The notes under the pieces: model-generated
Databases searched by the model: none
What the model was told of the DNA's origin: nothing
Seen by the model: the letters and a program-made list of their open reading frames with translations, nothing else
DNA from: Athripsodes cinereus
Lineage: Eukaryota; Arthropoda; Insecta; Trichoptera; Leptoceridae
Length of the DNA stretch: 64,000 bases
Direction of reading: 5' to 3'
NCBI GenBank assembly: GCA_947579605.1
Contig: OX388328.1
Coordinates: 8,783,684-8,847,683, forward strand
Made by a program: the position numbers and the translations under genes
In this document: positions 53,982 through 63,975 of the stretch, one piece after another
How positions within the stretch are numbered: position 1 is the stretch's first letter
How the letters are laid out: every line of letters begins with the position of its first letter

Positions 53982-56310
53982 TGTCATGAAATGAATATAT
54001 ACAAGACGGTATATATTATTTTTATATACCTAGATCGTGTATTTGTAGTAGGTAATTAATTTGGGAATGAGGCAATCTCAAGTGGTTGTTGAACACAACT
54101 ATCTATGTAGGGGACAGATACAGGTATATTTCGGTGTGTGTCAGGAAGAGATGGATGTAGTTTTTTGTTGCTTTGGGCCAACATTTTCAGGATCTGAAGA
54201 GGGGGGATAGATTACTCTTGGCAGTTTAGTTTTGAGCCTGGGAGAGGTGGGACTCAATCATATTAATCTCAGTGTTTGAATTCGATATATTTTAATATTT
54301 ATTTACCCACCTTCGTAGTAGTTAGTACATTATTTTTTAGTGATATTTCCACAATTGGGAATATATAAAGATCATCCTAAATTACTTTTAATTAGCATTT
54401 AAAATCCGTGATGCTGCCAGCTGTCTAAGATAAGATTTTCTTTTAATATTATTAATTTATTATTTATATCTAGGTGTTAGGATACTCTCAGGATGTCTGT
54501 TGTCTACAAGGCAATATTTGTACTCAAGGATTTATTATTTTACGGATTTTGAAAACGAAGGAATTATGTGTTATATGTACATTTATTTTCAGTATTATTG
54601 TATGTATGTATGTACCTGTGGCTGATTTTATATAGCGCGGTCCGACACATCTAGAACTAGACTAATAACAGTGGCGCACCGCTCTACCCAATATTATACT
54701 TTTATTTAATTTACTTTACCATAACGATGGAGTATACAGTTTGAAGAGGAGTTATATGTTGAGAAGGATATTATTTGATTATTAATTTAATTACATATTT
54801 TATCGTCGAATGTCATTTGTATTCTACGAACTTACTGGATTTTTCTACTTATTCAACATGCTGTAAATTGCTGCGATATCATGGAAGGAACAAATTTGAT
54901 ATTTTGCATGACACTAATCATAAGTAATATTTATGTATTTATTGGTCTTAATATATTTTTATTTGACTTACATGATACCTAAATTCACCTCACCATAAAT
55001 ATGTAGTCTTTTATAGCTAAATCTTGTCGAGATTACCTTATGGATATGGATCCCTTCTGCCTATCGACACTAGACTAGCTACCTTGTGTCTATAGTGTGG
55101 GTTTGATCTATTCGTAACCACATATTTATCATTATTATTATACAATTATGCACGAGACGTATTATGTACTTTGTAGAAACATATACTCTATACTAACAAT
55201 TCCAGTCCTAATCCTGCTTCGAAATGTAGGTGTACCGTTAGCAAGCCCTGCTCCCCTCTCTTCGATTCAGCTTTCGAGACAAGGGTCAATACTGGTCTTG
55301 CCCCGTTTCCCGCCAGGGTCCAAGACAAAGCTTCTTAACATATATTTATAATTATTCTTATTATATATAGCTGCATGTTCAAATGAGTATACATATTATA
55401 TATTATTTTATATATTCGGTGTAGATTAGTGCACACGGGCTCAAAGTACGGCATGGCGAGTTTTGAGACGAGAAGGGGCGAAGGTGGCGCCCCTTCAGCA
55501 TGGACACAGCATGCTTTTCATGCACTAACATGGTAGTTAGTCTCTGAAAATGATGTCATAGCAATTGTGTTGAAATTTAATTAATATTCAAAAGTAATAA
55601 GGTAATGTTTTGGGGTGCGCCACTGTCCTTTACGACGCAACGAATTAGTAGGTATGTTTTAGAACATATGTACATACATTGGTTATAGGTACTATGAAAT
55701 GGTTATCTTATGTAGGGACATAGATCGGCAACCAGTTACCATACAACATTCTCGTAATGATATAGAATAATATTATTTGAATTTTATGTTATGATGATTG
55801 TTATGTTATATTTCGTTATGTTTTATTATGCACTATTTTTATTATGTTATTTTACAGTATCTCAAGGTAAGTGATCTGACGTCAAAGTTGATCTCAGAGT
55901 TAATATGTATCATAACTCATGTTTAAATTGTTTTATTGATTTTGTGATTTTGTTGTTCTTTTTGATTATTGAAATGTATATTTCAGGTGACTTATTTTGC
56001 GTTTTTAAAAATACACAACGTAGGTAAAATTATCGTCAAAACACAACGTACTGGGTCCAAATCTATGAAAATAGTTAATAGATAAATCGAGACGATCACG
56101 AAAGGCCAAAATTCGTTAATTAATTCAATTAGGAATGCGATATTTCGTACGTATATTTGCAACAATGCGAAAATTCATACAATTCTTAGCTAGCTGAATA
56201 GGGTTGTCACTTCTAGTTTGGGAATCAATTATTACAGTAGGTATAGTTTAGAAGCTAGGATGTTGCAAATTCGGAGCTTAGAATGGTTTAAAATAGGTAG
56301 GATCATCACA
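53982..56310 (+). repeat. 3' LTR
   Basis: Same length as the 5' LTR (offset 5,790) and identical in all portions compared, followed directly by the GTAT target duplication. Confidence 0.92.
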
Positions 56311-56348
56311 GTATGAACGAAAAGATATTAGCGCTCGGCAAAGACCAG

Positions 56349-56383
56349 GGTCCATAGTAAAACACATTTTAGCATTACGTGTT
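56349..56383 (+). repeat. one end of MITE family D
   Basis: CAGGGTCCATAGTAAAACAC followed by ATTTTAGCATTACGT matches the end of the palindromic MITE at 35032. The partner end is absent. Confidence 0.55.
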
Positions 56384-56624
56384 ACTAAGAATGTCCAATC
56401 AATCTACTCCAATAAAAAAATCTGTAAGTACACAATCTAAAACCGGAGAGTTTAGACTCCATCCAAAGATGAATACTGCACTCGGTCAGAAATGCCTTGT
56501 TTTTATCACCCAAGACGTTTAATTGTCTCAATCTTAGAATAAAGCTTAATTATCAGAAAGACTACTTGAAAAGGAAGGTCTTCTCGTGGTTACATAGTAT
56601 GGGTCGTGATAGCATGGAGGAAAT

Positions 56625-56755
56625 TATGATATTCTACTTGTGGGAGATGCCGTGATAAGCTTTTTACTTACTGTGGAAGGTGTATAAGGTTGTATTTGGG
56701 TTTAAAACAAAACCAAGATAGGTATATCTTTTTTTTAAAAAAAAAGACGAAATAA
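56625..56755 (+). repeat. SINE-1 3' end followed by a SINE-2 tail
   Basis: TTCTACTTGTGGGAGATGCC with GTGATAAGC is SINE-1. From 56664, GGAAGGTGTATAAGGTTGTA, TTTGGGTTTAAAACAAAACC and an A-rich tail are SINE-2. Confidence 0.6.
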
Positions 56756-57094
56756 AGGTTTAGATAAATAGGTATGACCCTTTATGTTCTCATAGGATGC
56801 AATGAAAATAAAAAACATAAAGAAATATATTTTAAGAAACATTTGTATATTAACAGACATGAAGTTAATTTCATAAACAGTTTACAGCGAAATGTTTTGA
56901 GTCGACAATCTATAATGGTGTCGTAAAACTTGAAAAAACGTGATAAACATTCGTGATTTTACGTTTTGAAAAGGTATACAGTTGTAAAATTGAAATCACG
57001 AGGCACAGACGATAAATCAACATTAGTTTTTTATTCTTTATGTAGCAAACATTTTTATATTGTATAAATATTTATTGTTTAAAACATAGTTTCT
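56756..57094. other. AT-rich spacer
   Basis: Nothing recognised. Confidence 0.35.
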
Positions 57095-57415
57095 ATAAAC
57101 AAATAAAATCTATGACATACCGAAGAGACAGTCAACATGGCTGGGTCATGTTTTAAGAATATCTTAGAATTAATAAAAATATCTTTTGCCTGATATGTAG
57201 ACCACCTGAGTATGTAGGCAATAAAGCTCAACACATCGAGATTACTGGCAAGAGACCAAAGCGCAGATGGCGTGAAGTAATGAGACAAGACATGCGGAAC
57301 TGTGATGTTTCCCATGAGATGCGCTCGATAGAACCAAGTGGAGAAACAAAACAAGAAAGACCCCACCACCATGTGGGACTAATAATTGCCCAAGGAGAAG
57401 AAGAAGAATAAAGGT
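57095..57415 (+). pseudogene. LINE-E 3' end (RTE-like C-terminus)
   Basis: With frame changes the plus strand reads HGWVMF, EYVGNKAQHIEITGKRPKRR, WREVMRQDMRNCDVSHEM and a final EEEE tail (GGAGAAGAAGAAGAATAA). The G-K-R-P-x-x-R-W and D-M segments are the usual C-terminus of RTE-type LINEs. The long minus-strand ORF here is only its shadow. Confidence 0.65.
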
Positions 57416-57444
57416 ATCTTTTATCTGTCTTTCTTAACCATCTT

Positions 57445-57760
57445 CACAAACAAGATAAGTATACAGACATTTTAATTTTTTGTTGGCACGGAGAGAACAG
57501 CTTGCATGTTTATTGCATGCAGCTGGTCTGCTGGCTACCCCACTTTTAGACTGTGTCATGATGAGATAGTAGAAATAAACTCACCACTGCTTGTAAGGAA
57601 CAAGCTGATTGTCTTCTCTGCACCATAAAAAATAAGACATTCAGAATGGGTGGCACAGACCGTCAAATTAAAATAGTTGAATCTCTCACAGCATGTGTTA
57701 TGTTTTACAAATACCTCCCTTTTACACTATCAGGATGCTCTTAAGCTTACAAGTAGCTAG
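57445..57760. repeat. two SINE-1 copies in opposite orientation
   Basis: 57445-57570 is plus (TTGGCACGGAGAGAACAGCT, CAGCTGGTCTGCTGGCTACC). 57600-57760 is minus and diverged (AAGACATTCAGAATGGGTGG, ACCTCCCTTTTACACTATCA). Confidence 0.6.
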
Positions 57761-57769
57761 AAGACATAC

Positions 57770-58140
57770 TTCAATCATACCATCACCGCTTTTCCCATGA
57801 GTAGAGTAGTTGGCGGACAAAATGCAAGCTGTCTGTTCCGTGACAATGAAAGTTAAGTTAAGAAAGGATGACATACCTCATCACTGAATTGAAAATGTTA
57901 AATGTCTGTACAATTTTTCTTTAAAGATGTATCTGGGTTTTTGTTATAAACCCAAATACAACCTTATACACCTTTCACAGCAAGCTAAAAGCTTGTGTCG
58001 TGAAACGAGAGTTTGCCGGCACCTGGGATGGAACCGTGAACCTCATGTTCATGAGGTCAAGACTCTACCTCCAGGCTACCGATGAACTCATTATTTTTTT
58101 AAGAATACATGCCATTTACAAGACACTGTTGTACTTCCTA
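57770..58140 (-). repeat. SINE-1 copy interrupted by SINE-2
   Basis: AATCATACCATCACCGCTTT through AATGTCTGTACAATTTTT is SINE-1. It resumes at 58100 with TTTTTTAAGAATACATGCCA and TTTACAAGACACTG after the SINE-2 insertion. Confidence 0.65.
57915..58100 (-). repeat. tRNA-derived SINE-2, minus strand
   Basis: The inverse of 5683-5880: AGATGTATCTGGGTTTTTGT, CAACCTTATACACCTTTCAC, GCTTGTGTCGTGAAACGAGA and the A-box complement ACTCTACCTCCAGGCTACC. It sits in a SINE-1 copy, so at least one SINE-2 insertion postdates SINE-1. Confidence 0.75.
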
Positions 58141-58364
58141 AATGTATCATTATCAATGGCATAGCAAAGTTGATTGTACAATTATTACATAGTTAAACTA
58201 CTGGCTACCATACTTGTGGAAAGCACTGCAAAGTTATAAATAAATAGGAAGAGACAACGCACAGAAAAGGAGGCATATTTTAGTAATTTTATTGGCATAT
58301 ATTAATTACTGCACTAAAGTTGTAAACCATATGTGACATTGCATTTATTTAAGAAGGAAGATCT

Positions 58365-58720
58365 TTACTAAAACATTTGTCTGGGGCATTCTATTATATG
58401 GTAGCGAGATATGGACCATCAGCAAAAGTGAAGGCGGACGGCTGGTGGCCTTTAGGTGTGGTGCTACAGACGCATACAGAAGATCCATTGGTCAAAACAT
58501 GTCGAAAACGAAGAGATGTTAATCAGGGTAGGCGAAAGGAGGCAACTCATTAAAAAAATTGAGTAAACTGGATTGACCACAAGATCAGGCCTGCTCGTTA
58601 CCATCGTGGATGGAAAGACCAAAGAGAAACATGGTGAAGGCCGACAACGAGACACCTATATGGATCAAGTGAATAAGGACATGAACATACATAGAATTAA
58701 AGAGACTAGCGAAAAATAGG
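58365..58720 (+). pseudogene. LINE-F remnant (RT thumb to C-terminus)
   Basis: KTFVWGILLYGSEIWTISKS with a following LVAFRCGATDAYRRSIG-like segment matches the 'F-V-W-S-x-L-L-Y-G-S-E-x-W' block downstream of the RT domain in RTE/CR1-type LINEs. Stops and frameshifts follow, with VGERRQLIKKI- and WKDQRETWxR-like traces. Confidence 0.65.
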
Positions 58721-58949
58721 AAGGAATGGAAAAGAAAATCCCAACTCTTTGCAGACCAATCCAATGTATTGTAGCTCATTATATATAACAGTAATATATC
58801 TAACAACGTCATACAATATATTTTGTTTACACAATGAAAAGCTGATCAAGTACACTGTATTAAAGAGGGGCTCGTCTGTGACGCAAATAGAAAATAAATG
58901 CAATTAAATCAAAATACTTTTGATGATATTAAAAAATAAAATGATATTA

Positions 58950-58990
58950 AAAACAACACCTAATAATACAGAATTATTAGGTGTTGTTTT
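58950..58990. repeat. perfect 18-bp stem hairpin
   Basis: AAAACAACACCTAATAAT (58950-58967) and ATTATTAGGTGTTGTTTT (58973-58990) are exact inverses with a 5-nt loop ACAGA. Confidence 0.85.
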
Positions 58991-59369
58991 GTGTTTTATT
59001 TGTTCAGCTAAATCTACATTTGATATTTGAGACTGTCCATGTCCTTCTTTCTATGTTTCCTTATAGTTATATCTGCTATATAGTCACATGAATCAGAAAG
59101 AATACAAAAAAATAGCCTCTAAATTTTTTTATTAAGCTGGTTTTCGGCCCAATGTGCAGTGAAAGTGGTCCACAAGCTGGTCTAGAGCTAATATATAACA
59201 TTATGAGTTATGACATCTTTCTCACTTCTTGCGATCAATACGATTTTGTACAATGTTTATACATTTCAGTTCATGTATAATGGATTGATTGTGGGTTAAG
59301 ATATTTTGTAAGAAATTCAGCAATGAATTCTAGTCACTTCTTTTAATACCCTTATTTTTCATAACAAAG
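58991..59369. other. spacer, nothing recognised
   Basis: No motif or repeat family of this window is seen here. Confidence 0.35.
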
Positions 59370-59469
59370 AAACATGGTGGTAAACCCACGGAGGGCACCC
59401 ACTGCCGCATATAGGCCCCGTCCCCGTGCATGACCTTATGCAGCAAGGGCTCCATAACAAGAAGATAAA

Positions 59470-59754
59470 ATGCAAGAATATTTGAATAGTTTTGAGTCGG
59501 AGACAATTAGAACTGACACATCTAAATCCAAAACAATGGTTAAGTCAAGTAGAGGAAGAATGCGTAGCACATATTGTGCATGGAGCTTAACTCAGACAGA
59601 TCTCGATATTCAAATAGATGAGATTAGGGCACTGCGTGCGGTTAGTCTACCGGTTGCCACACATGTAGAAGATGTCCTGATTGTAAAGATATATAGAACA
59701 TCTTTTGAAGCTATCAAATACCTACAAATTACGGATTTTTTTCAGACTATATGA
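59470..59754 (+). CDS. unassigned 94-codon ORF
   Basis: An ATG-initiated frame with ordinary protein composition reads TQTDLDIQIDEIRALRAVSL and VEDVLIVKIYRTSFEAIKYL, and stops at 59754. It is preceded at 59390-59455 by a GC-richer stretch (GGAGGGCACCCACTGCCGCA, CCCCGTCCCCGTGCATGACC) that may be the decayed end of a LINE. I recognise no domain. It could be a transposon remnant or an isolated exon; no splice sites are convincing. Confidence 0.25.
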   Translation: MQEYLNSFESETIRTDTSKSKTMVKSSRGRMRSTYCAWSLTQTDLDIQIDEIRALRAVSLPVATHVEDVLIVKIYRTSFEAIKYLQITDFFQTI

Positions 59755-60194
59755 ATGTATCGAAACATTGATTATTTTTATGTACATATGTGTTATTTTA
59801 TTGGAATTTTGTGGATTTTCAAGCACAAAATTAATTATTTGTATTTTTGTAAGCGTTTGACAAGTCACAAGTAGGCACTTAAATTTTTACGTTTGACTGA
59901 TTTGTAGGTTAGATTAGAGTTAGTCTGGTGTAATTTTATGCTACAGCACATTTATTGACAATCGTTTCATTATCACATCATTTATTGGATGAAAACTACA
60001 CAGTTACATGAATATCAATAGAAAATTCATAAATTTAATTTTGATGTGTTCATCTTATCTGAAATTTACCCAAATTATTAATAAATAAAATAAATTATTA
60101 ATGCTACATAACATTTTTATGGCCAACTCGACATCACAAAATGACAATTAAATAAGTTAATGTTCCTAAAGAAGGCTCTGTAAAATCACTCAAA
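59755..60194. other. AT-rich spacer
   Basis: Nothing recognised; ATTAATAAATAAAATAAATT near 60078-60097 could be a LINE tail. Confidence 0.35.
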
Positions 60195-60473
60195 TATAGA
60201 CCATTAAAGGATGACGTCACAGAAAAATCATTGAGGGGCATCAGGCATCCCAACACAACAGACGATTACAGTGTAATATTAGGTGGAACGCCTAAAGAAT
60301 ACCTAATAATCAAAAAAACTGTCGGTGTCGATTTAGTTATTATTTTGTCGTCTGACTTTCTTTTTTTTCTCTTATAGCATAACATCCTACAAGGATGATT
60401 TGCGCAATCTGACTGTTTGCCCCCCAAGCAAAAGCAAATCCAAGACAAGACCACGTGACCTTTAATGGTCTAT
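60195..60473. mobile_element. MITE, copy 2 of the 12763 family, inverted
   Basis: TATAGACCATTAAAGGATGA and CCTTTAATGGTCTAT ends. The body is the reverse complement of 12763-13055 (GGGGCATCAGGCATCCCAAC, GACCACGTGACCTTTAATGG). Confidence 0.75.
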
Positions 60474-60786
60474 TGTGTAGTATATTAAATATGTCAGTAT
60501 AAGATACATTTGAGATATCTAAAATTCAATTCAAATATTAATGCATCAATATAAACATATTACAAAACACGTGGCCGAGTTCCACAGCAGTTATATAGTC
60601 TGACAAGTTTTTTGCAACAGGTGAAAAAAAAATGTCAACAATAAACTTCATTGGCAATAAATGAAAAAAATATAATTTAAATATGATCTACCTATTAGAA
60701 TATAAATCAATAGAGAACAAATATTTGATATTCTGTGATATGAAGATATTCTGAAAGATAAAGGAAAATAAACTGAAAAAACTCAC

Positions 60787-60869
60787 CTTGTGAATGTTGT
60801 GACTGGCTTCAAATTATGTAAAACGACTCCAACACTCGCAGACAGAGACCGATTACAAAATGCAATCAT
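60787..60869 (-). CDS. candidate first coding exon with mitochondrial-type presequence
   Basis: On the minus strand an ATG at 60869 opens MIAFCNRSLSASVGVVLHNL followed by KPVTTFT, then a strong splice donor CACAAG|GTGAGT (GT at 60786-60785). The 27 residues contain Arg and Lys, several Ser/Thr and no acidic residue, as in mitochondrial targeting peptides. The exon ends in phase 2 (83 coding bases). An out-of-frame six-codon upstream ORF begins in the preceding AAATGTGC. The upstream sequence to about 61130 matches no repeat family here and could hold the 5' UTR and promoter. The next exon should lie at lower coordinates; I could not find it among the repeats. Confidence 0.4.
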
Positions 60870-61474
60870 ATTATATTTGCCAAATGCACATTTGTAAACA
60901 ACTGCATATATAATTATTTATAAATATTAAAAACAATCCACAAAATTCTAGACTGTTTGATTTTGACAGATCTCTTGCGTTGTTAATAAAATTTGCGACA
61001 TGTGACGACTTTGAACATCAATTTCTTTATTATTTTTCGATGATTTCTGAATTGATTTTATATTTTTTAACACTCGACACGATTGTTGATGTTTGTAGCT
61101 ATTTAAACGACGCAAAATGCGACTTGGCTGTATGCAATGCGGTATAAATATAATTATAATATAATTGGCTGTAATATAACACGAAGTGCAACTTTACTTC
61201 AAACGTCAAATCAAAACAGCTGTTTCCAGGGCAGCGTTCATAAAGGGCAGCGTTCATACAGTCGCCGAGTGATCACTCGACGACGCTCCGATCGTTCACG
61301 AAGCCGGAGCGAGTCACCCGACGACTCGCACTGTCACGTTCAGGCATGTCGTCGGGTGACAACCGAACAACCGAAATCATAGCAGGGTGATTATTGCTCT
61401 GACGTTACCTTGATCTTTGAGTGATGGTAGTTGTCAAAACAATTGCGAAGTTAATCGTAATTATGGCGTATTTT

Positions 61475-61917
61475 TATCTGGTTGTTGATTCTCGGGTTCG
61501 CCATGTCTTGATTTGTTTAATTGGGACAGTACCTACATAAAGCATGGCATACGATAATACGACGCAACAAACACACCTCACTCACATCACCGCCCGTTGG
61601 AACGACATCTACACACATCACTCCACACGGCGCGACGTTAGCCGCACCACTAGGGAATGACGTCACACACCGCGCTACACAGCACTGATACACATCACGA
61701 CTACACTACGCTACACAGCACTGATACACATCACGACTACACTACGCACTCCACCACTACACTACGCACGCTCACGCTGCAACAGTTAACATTTAATACA
61801 TTGGAACAAACTCACACTCATCACTCATTCATATCCTGAAGATGGGGCCAGCAAGTGCACCGAAACGTCGATTAAACAAATCAAGACATGGCAAACTCGA
61901 GAATCAACAACCAGATA
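61475..61917. mobile_element. transposon with 47-bp terminal inverted repeats
   Basis: TATCTGGTTGTTGATTCTCG with CCATGTCTTGATTTGTTTAA at the left mirrors 61871-61917 with only two mismatches. Next to the right end is CCTGAAGATGGGGCCAGCAA ... CGAAACGTCG, a motif recurring at ends of several eukaryotic transposons. The interior (61560-61800) is a CA-rich tandem repeat. There is no transposase. Confidence 0.7.
61657..61790 (+). repeat. tandem repeat, CACTACGC / GATACACATCACGACTACA units
   Basis: CTACACAGCACTGATACACA with TCACGACTACACTACG is repeated about 36 bp apart, followed by shorter CACCACTACACTACGCAC units. The threonine/histidine-rich reading frame over it is an artefact. Confidence 0.85.
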
Positions 61918-62225
61918 GTGAAGATCGCCATGAAAGCATTCAAACCACATGGCGTATTCTTGTCGTATACAATTTTTCAAAATGGAAAATCATATTTTTT
62001 TAGTTCAAGAAGTGAAATGGAAGAGAAATTAAAATAGTAAGTGCAGATTTTAGTGAGTGAATTGAATTTTACGAAAATGCCGCCATTACGATGACATTTG
62101 GGTCATAAAAACGCTCAAAGCTGTTCACGATTATCCGGGGCTACATTCGCCACTCACTGCAACTTCATGGTCGCTCAGGTCACTCGACGTCGAGCGATAT
62201 TTATGCTCTCGTGAACCCTGCCCAG

Positions 62226-63764
62226 TACAAATCTATAGAGCAAAAAGTTCGTGAGTGCAACTAGAAGACAAAATCTTCATGTTGGTACACTATTAAAACG
62301 CTTAATCAATACAAAAGTGTTCTAAGTATATTTTTTTCTATTACGCGCACGTTCGTTGAAAGATTTTTGTTGATAGGGGAATAAATCATTGTCATATTTT
62401 TTTTATTTATTACCAATTATTGCAAATAAAGCATTGTGCCTTTGATATAGAAAGTAAATTTACTGTTGCATACTTTTTCTCCTCAGCCCACTCAATAAAT
62501 CTTTCAATATCACCTCACATTTCAATAAATCTTTATGTTTATTTGAAGTAACATTCTAAATTCTATTGTAGATAGATAAGGCACAATTCTAATTACACCG
62601 TTTAACAAAATAATGTCTAAAATTATTTCGAATATTTCACTAAAAAATATACTTACTAGTTTATATTTCTTCATTCTTCGTAATTTCAAAATTCTTAGAA
62701 ATTTGGTTTATAGCATATTATATCAATAAGTCAGCGATTAGGCTATGACGCAAGCCGACAACTGTAGCATTAACGCGGTCAACTTATTCAATTCAAATGT
62801 AACTTGAAGATCATAACAGTTTAGATTATTCGATATTTACATTCTCAGAGAGTAAAAAATGAGGATATAAGTTTACTTTAAAGATACATATTTATTTTAA
62901 AATATACCTACAAATAAAATTCATTACCTAGATATGATAATATTTAAAATGTAGTTTTCGTATGAGATTCCATCTTGAAACGCAATAGATTTGAATTCGA
63001 ATAGATGCATTCTATGTTTTCCTTAAATAAATCCTTAAGAATTAATTTTGTCAAAACAGCGGGTTTGATATTTTATAATACCTATATGGTTTAATATATT
63101 TTTAATTGCTTAAAAATAGACTGATGTATATAAATTTATCTTCTATCTTTTCTATCGTGCCTAGGGTTGCCGCCCCTCCATGTTTGAATGGTGAGTGTCC
63201 AGGCTACAGGGGTCTACATTTTATATCTCCAGGTTAGTCGTTGGTGAAGTTGGAGTTAATTATAAGGAAAACCAGAAAGGTTGGTTATTAAAATTACTTA
63301 TGATTTTAAAAATAAGCTGGTTCTGATCAGTGATATGTTACAACTAGATTCGCAATGTCATACAAATATTCTCTAAAAATGTGTACCCACCCGTCGAGGT
63401 ACAATACCTGAGTAATATATATTCATCTTTTTTCTTATGTACATATATATTCATCTCTATCTACCGGCCTTTGTCGTCTGTAATAATCCCCATTCTCATA
63501 TTGTCTATCTCTTGTTATCTACAAACAATTTATATGCGTGTCGCTTTTTTTCAAACTAAAAATTGCGGCACCAAGGACCGCAACGAGATTTTATTGATGG
63601 TACATGTTTGAGATTCGTATTGCAAATCTAGGTATAACATATCACTGAATGCTACCTACATCTTATATTACAGAGTAAATATTAACTGATGCTAATACAG
63701 TATAAAATATCACTTAGTAAATAAAAATCCAGTGGATCCAATCCAGGTCAGATCCAGTGGACTC
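62226..63764. other. AT-rich spacer, nothing recognised
   Basis: About 1.5 kb with no repeat family of this window, coding motif or RNA gene that I can support. The ORF at 63381-63611 is AT-rich and featureless. Confidence 0.4.
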
Positions 63765-63975
63765 ACCAGTAAAAAATAGGCCTCCCAATCTTTTCTGTAA
63801 GTTTTTCAGTGTCCTGTAAAAGGCAGATAACTAAGATCTTCAGTTCAACAATGAGATATGCAACCCATTCTAAATATCTTTACCTTTATTTGAACAGAGA
63901 GGACAACTTGCATGTTTATTATAAGCAGTTGATCCACTGGCTAACCCCTTAGTGGGAGATGGCGTGATGGAAATG
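63765..63975 (+). repeat. SINE-1, near full-length
   Basis: AATAGGCCTCCCAATCTTTT, TGTCCTGTAAAAGGCAGATA, AACAGAGAGGACAACTTGCA, CCACTGGCTAACCCCTTAGT and GGGAGATGGCGTGATGG follow SINE-1 order and reach the 3' terminus. Confidence 0.75.

Larger units (their letters stand above)
48192..56310 (+). mobile_element. LARD-like LTR retrotransposon, complete and non-coding
   Basis: Two direct repeats of exactly 2,329 bp (48192-50520 and 53982-56310) begin TGTCATGAAATG and end GGATCATCACA, so they obey the TG...CA rule with short inverted ends. Host GTAT flanks both sides (48188-48191 and 56311-56314), a 4-bp target-site duplication. A primer-binding-site-like TGGTGCCTTGGACCAGG starts two bases after the 5' LTR, and a polypurine tract (AAAGGGGGGA) abuts the 3' LTR. 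The 3,461-bp interior has no frame longer than about 120 codons and no gag, protease, RT, RNase H or integrase motif. The plus strand is strongly G-rich over C. Long LTRs with a non-coding interior define large retrotransposon derivatives (LARDs), which depend on an autonomous partner. Gypsy and BEL/Pao origins cannot be separated. Confidence 0.9.
61226..62225. mobile_element. candidate hAT-like element with GGGCAG.GTTCA ends
   Basis: CAGGGCAGCGTTCATA (duplicated in tandem as AAGGGCAGCGTTCATA) at the left faces TGAACCCTGCCC at the right. Both subterminal zones carry CGCTCGACG/ACTCGACGACG-like repeats. GTCACCCGACGA (61313-61324) and TCGTCGGGTGAC (61349-61360) form a 12-bp stem. I cannot find a matching TSD, so the outer limits are uncertain. 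Confidence 0.35.

Noticed and set aside
49358..55351. Two identical 67-codon ORFs 5,790 bp apart, as a possible gene duplication
   Set aside because: They lie at the same position of the two LTRs; duplication comes from the LTR structure, and the peptide has no recognised motif.
48192..56310. The 2.33 kb direct repeat as an assembly artefact or segmental duplication
   Set aside because: TG...CA ends, GTAT duplication, PBS-like site and polypurine tract at exactly the right places favour an LTR retrotransposon.
57079..57372. 97-codon minus-strand ORF
   Set aside because: It is the antisense of a LINE-E C-terminal remnant.
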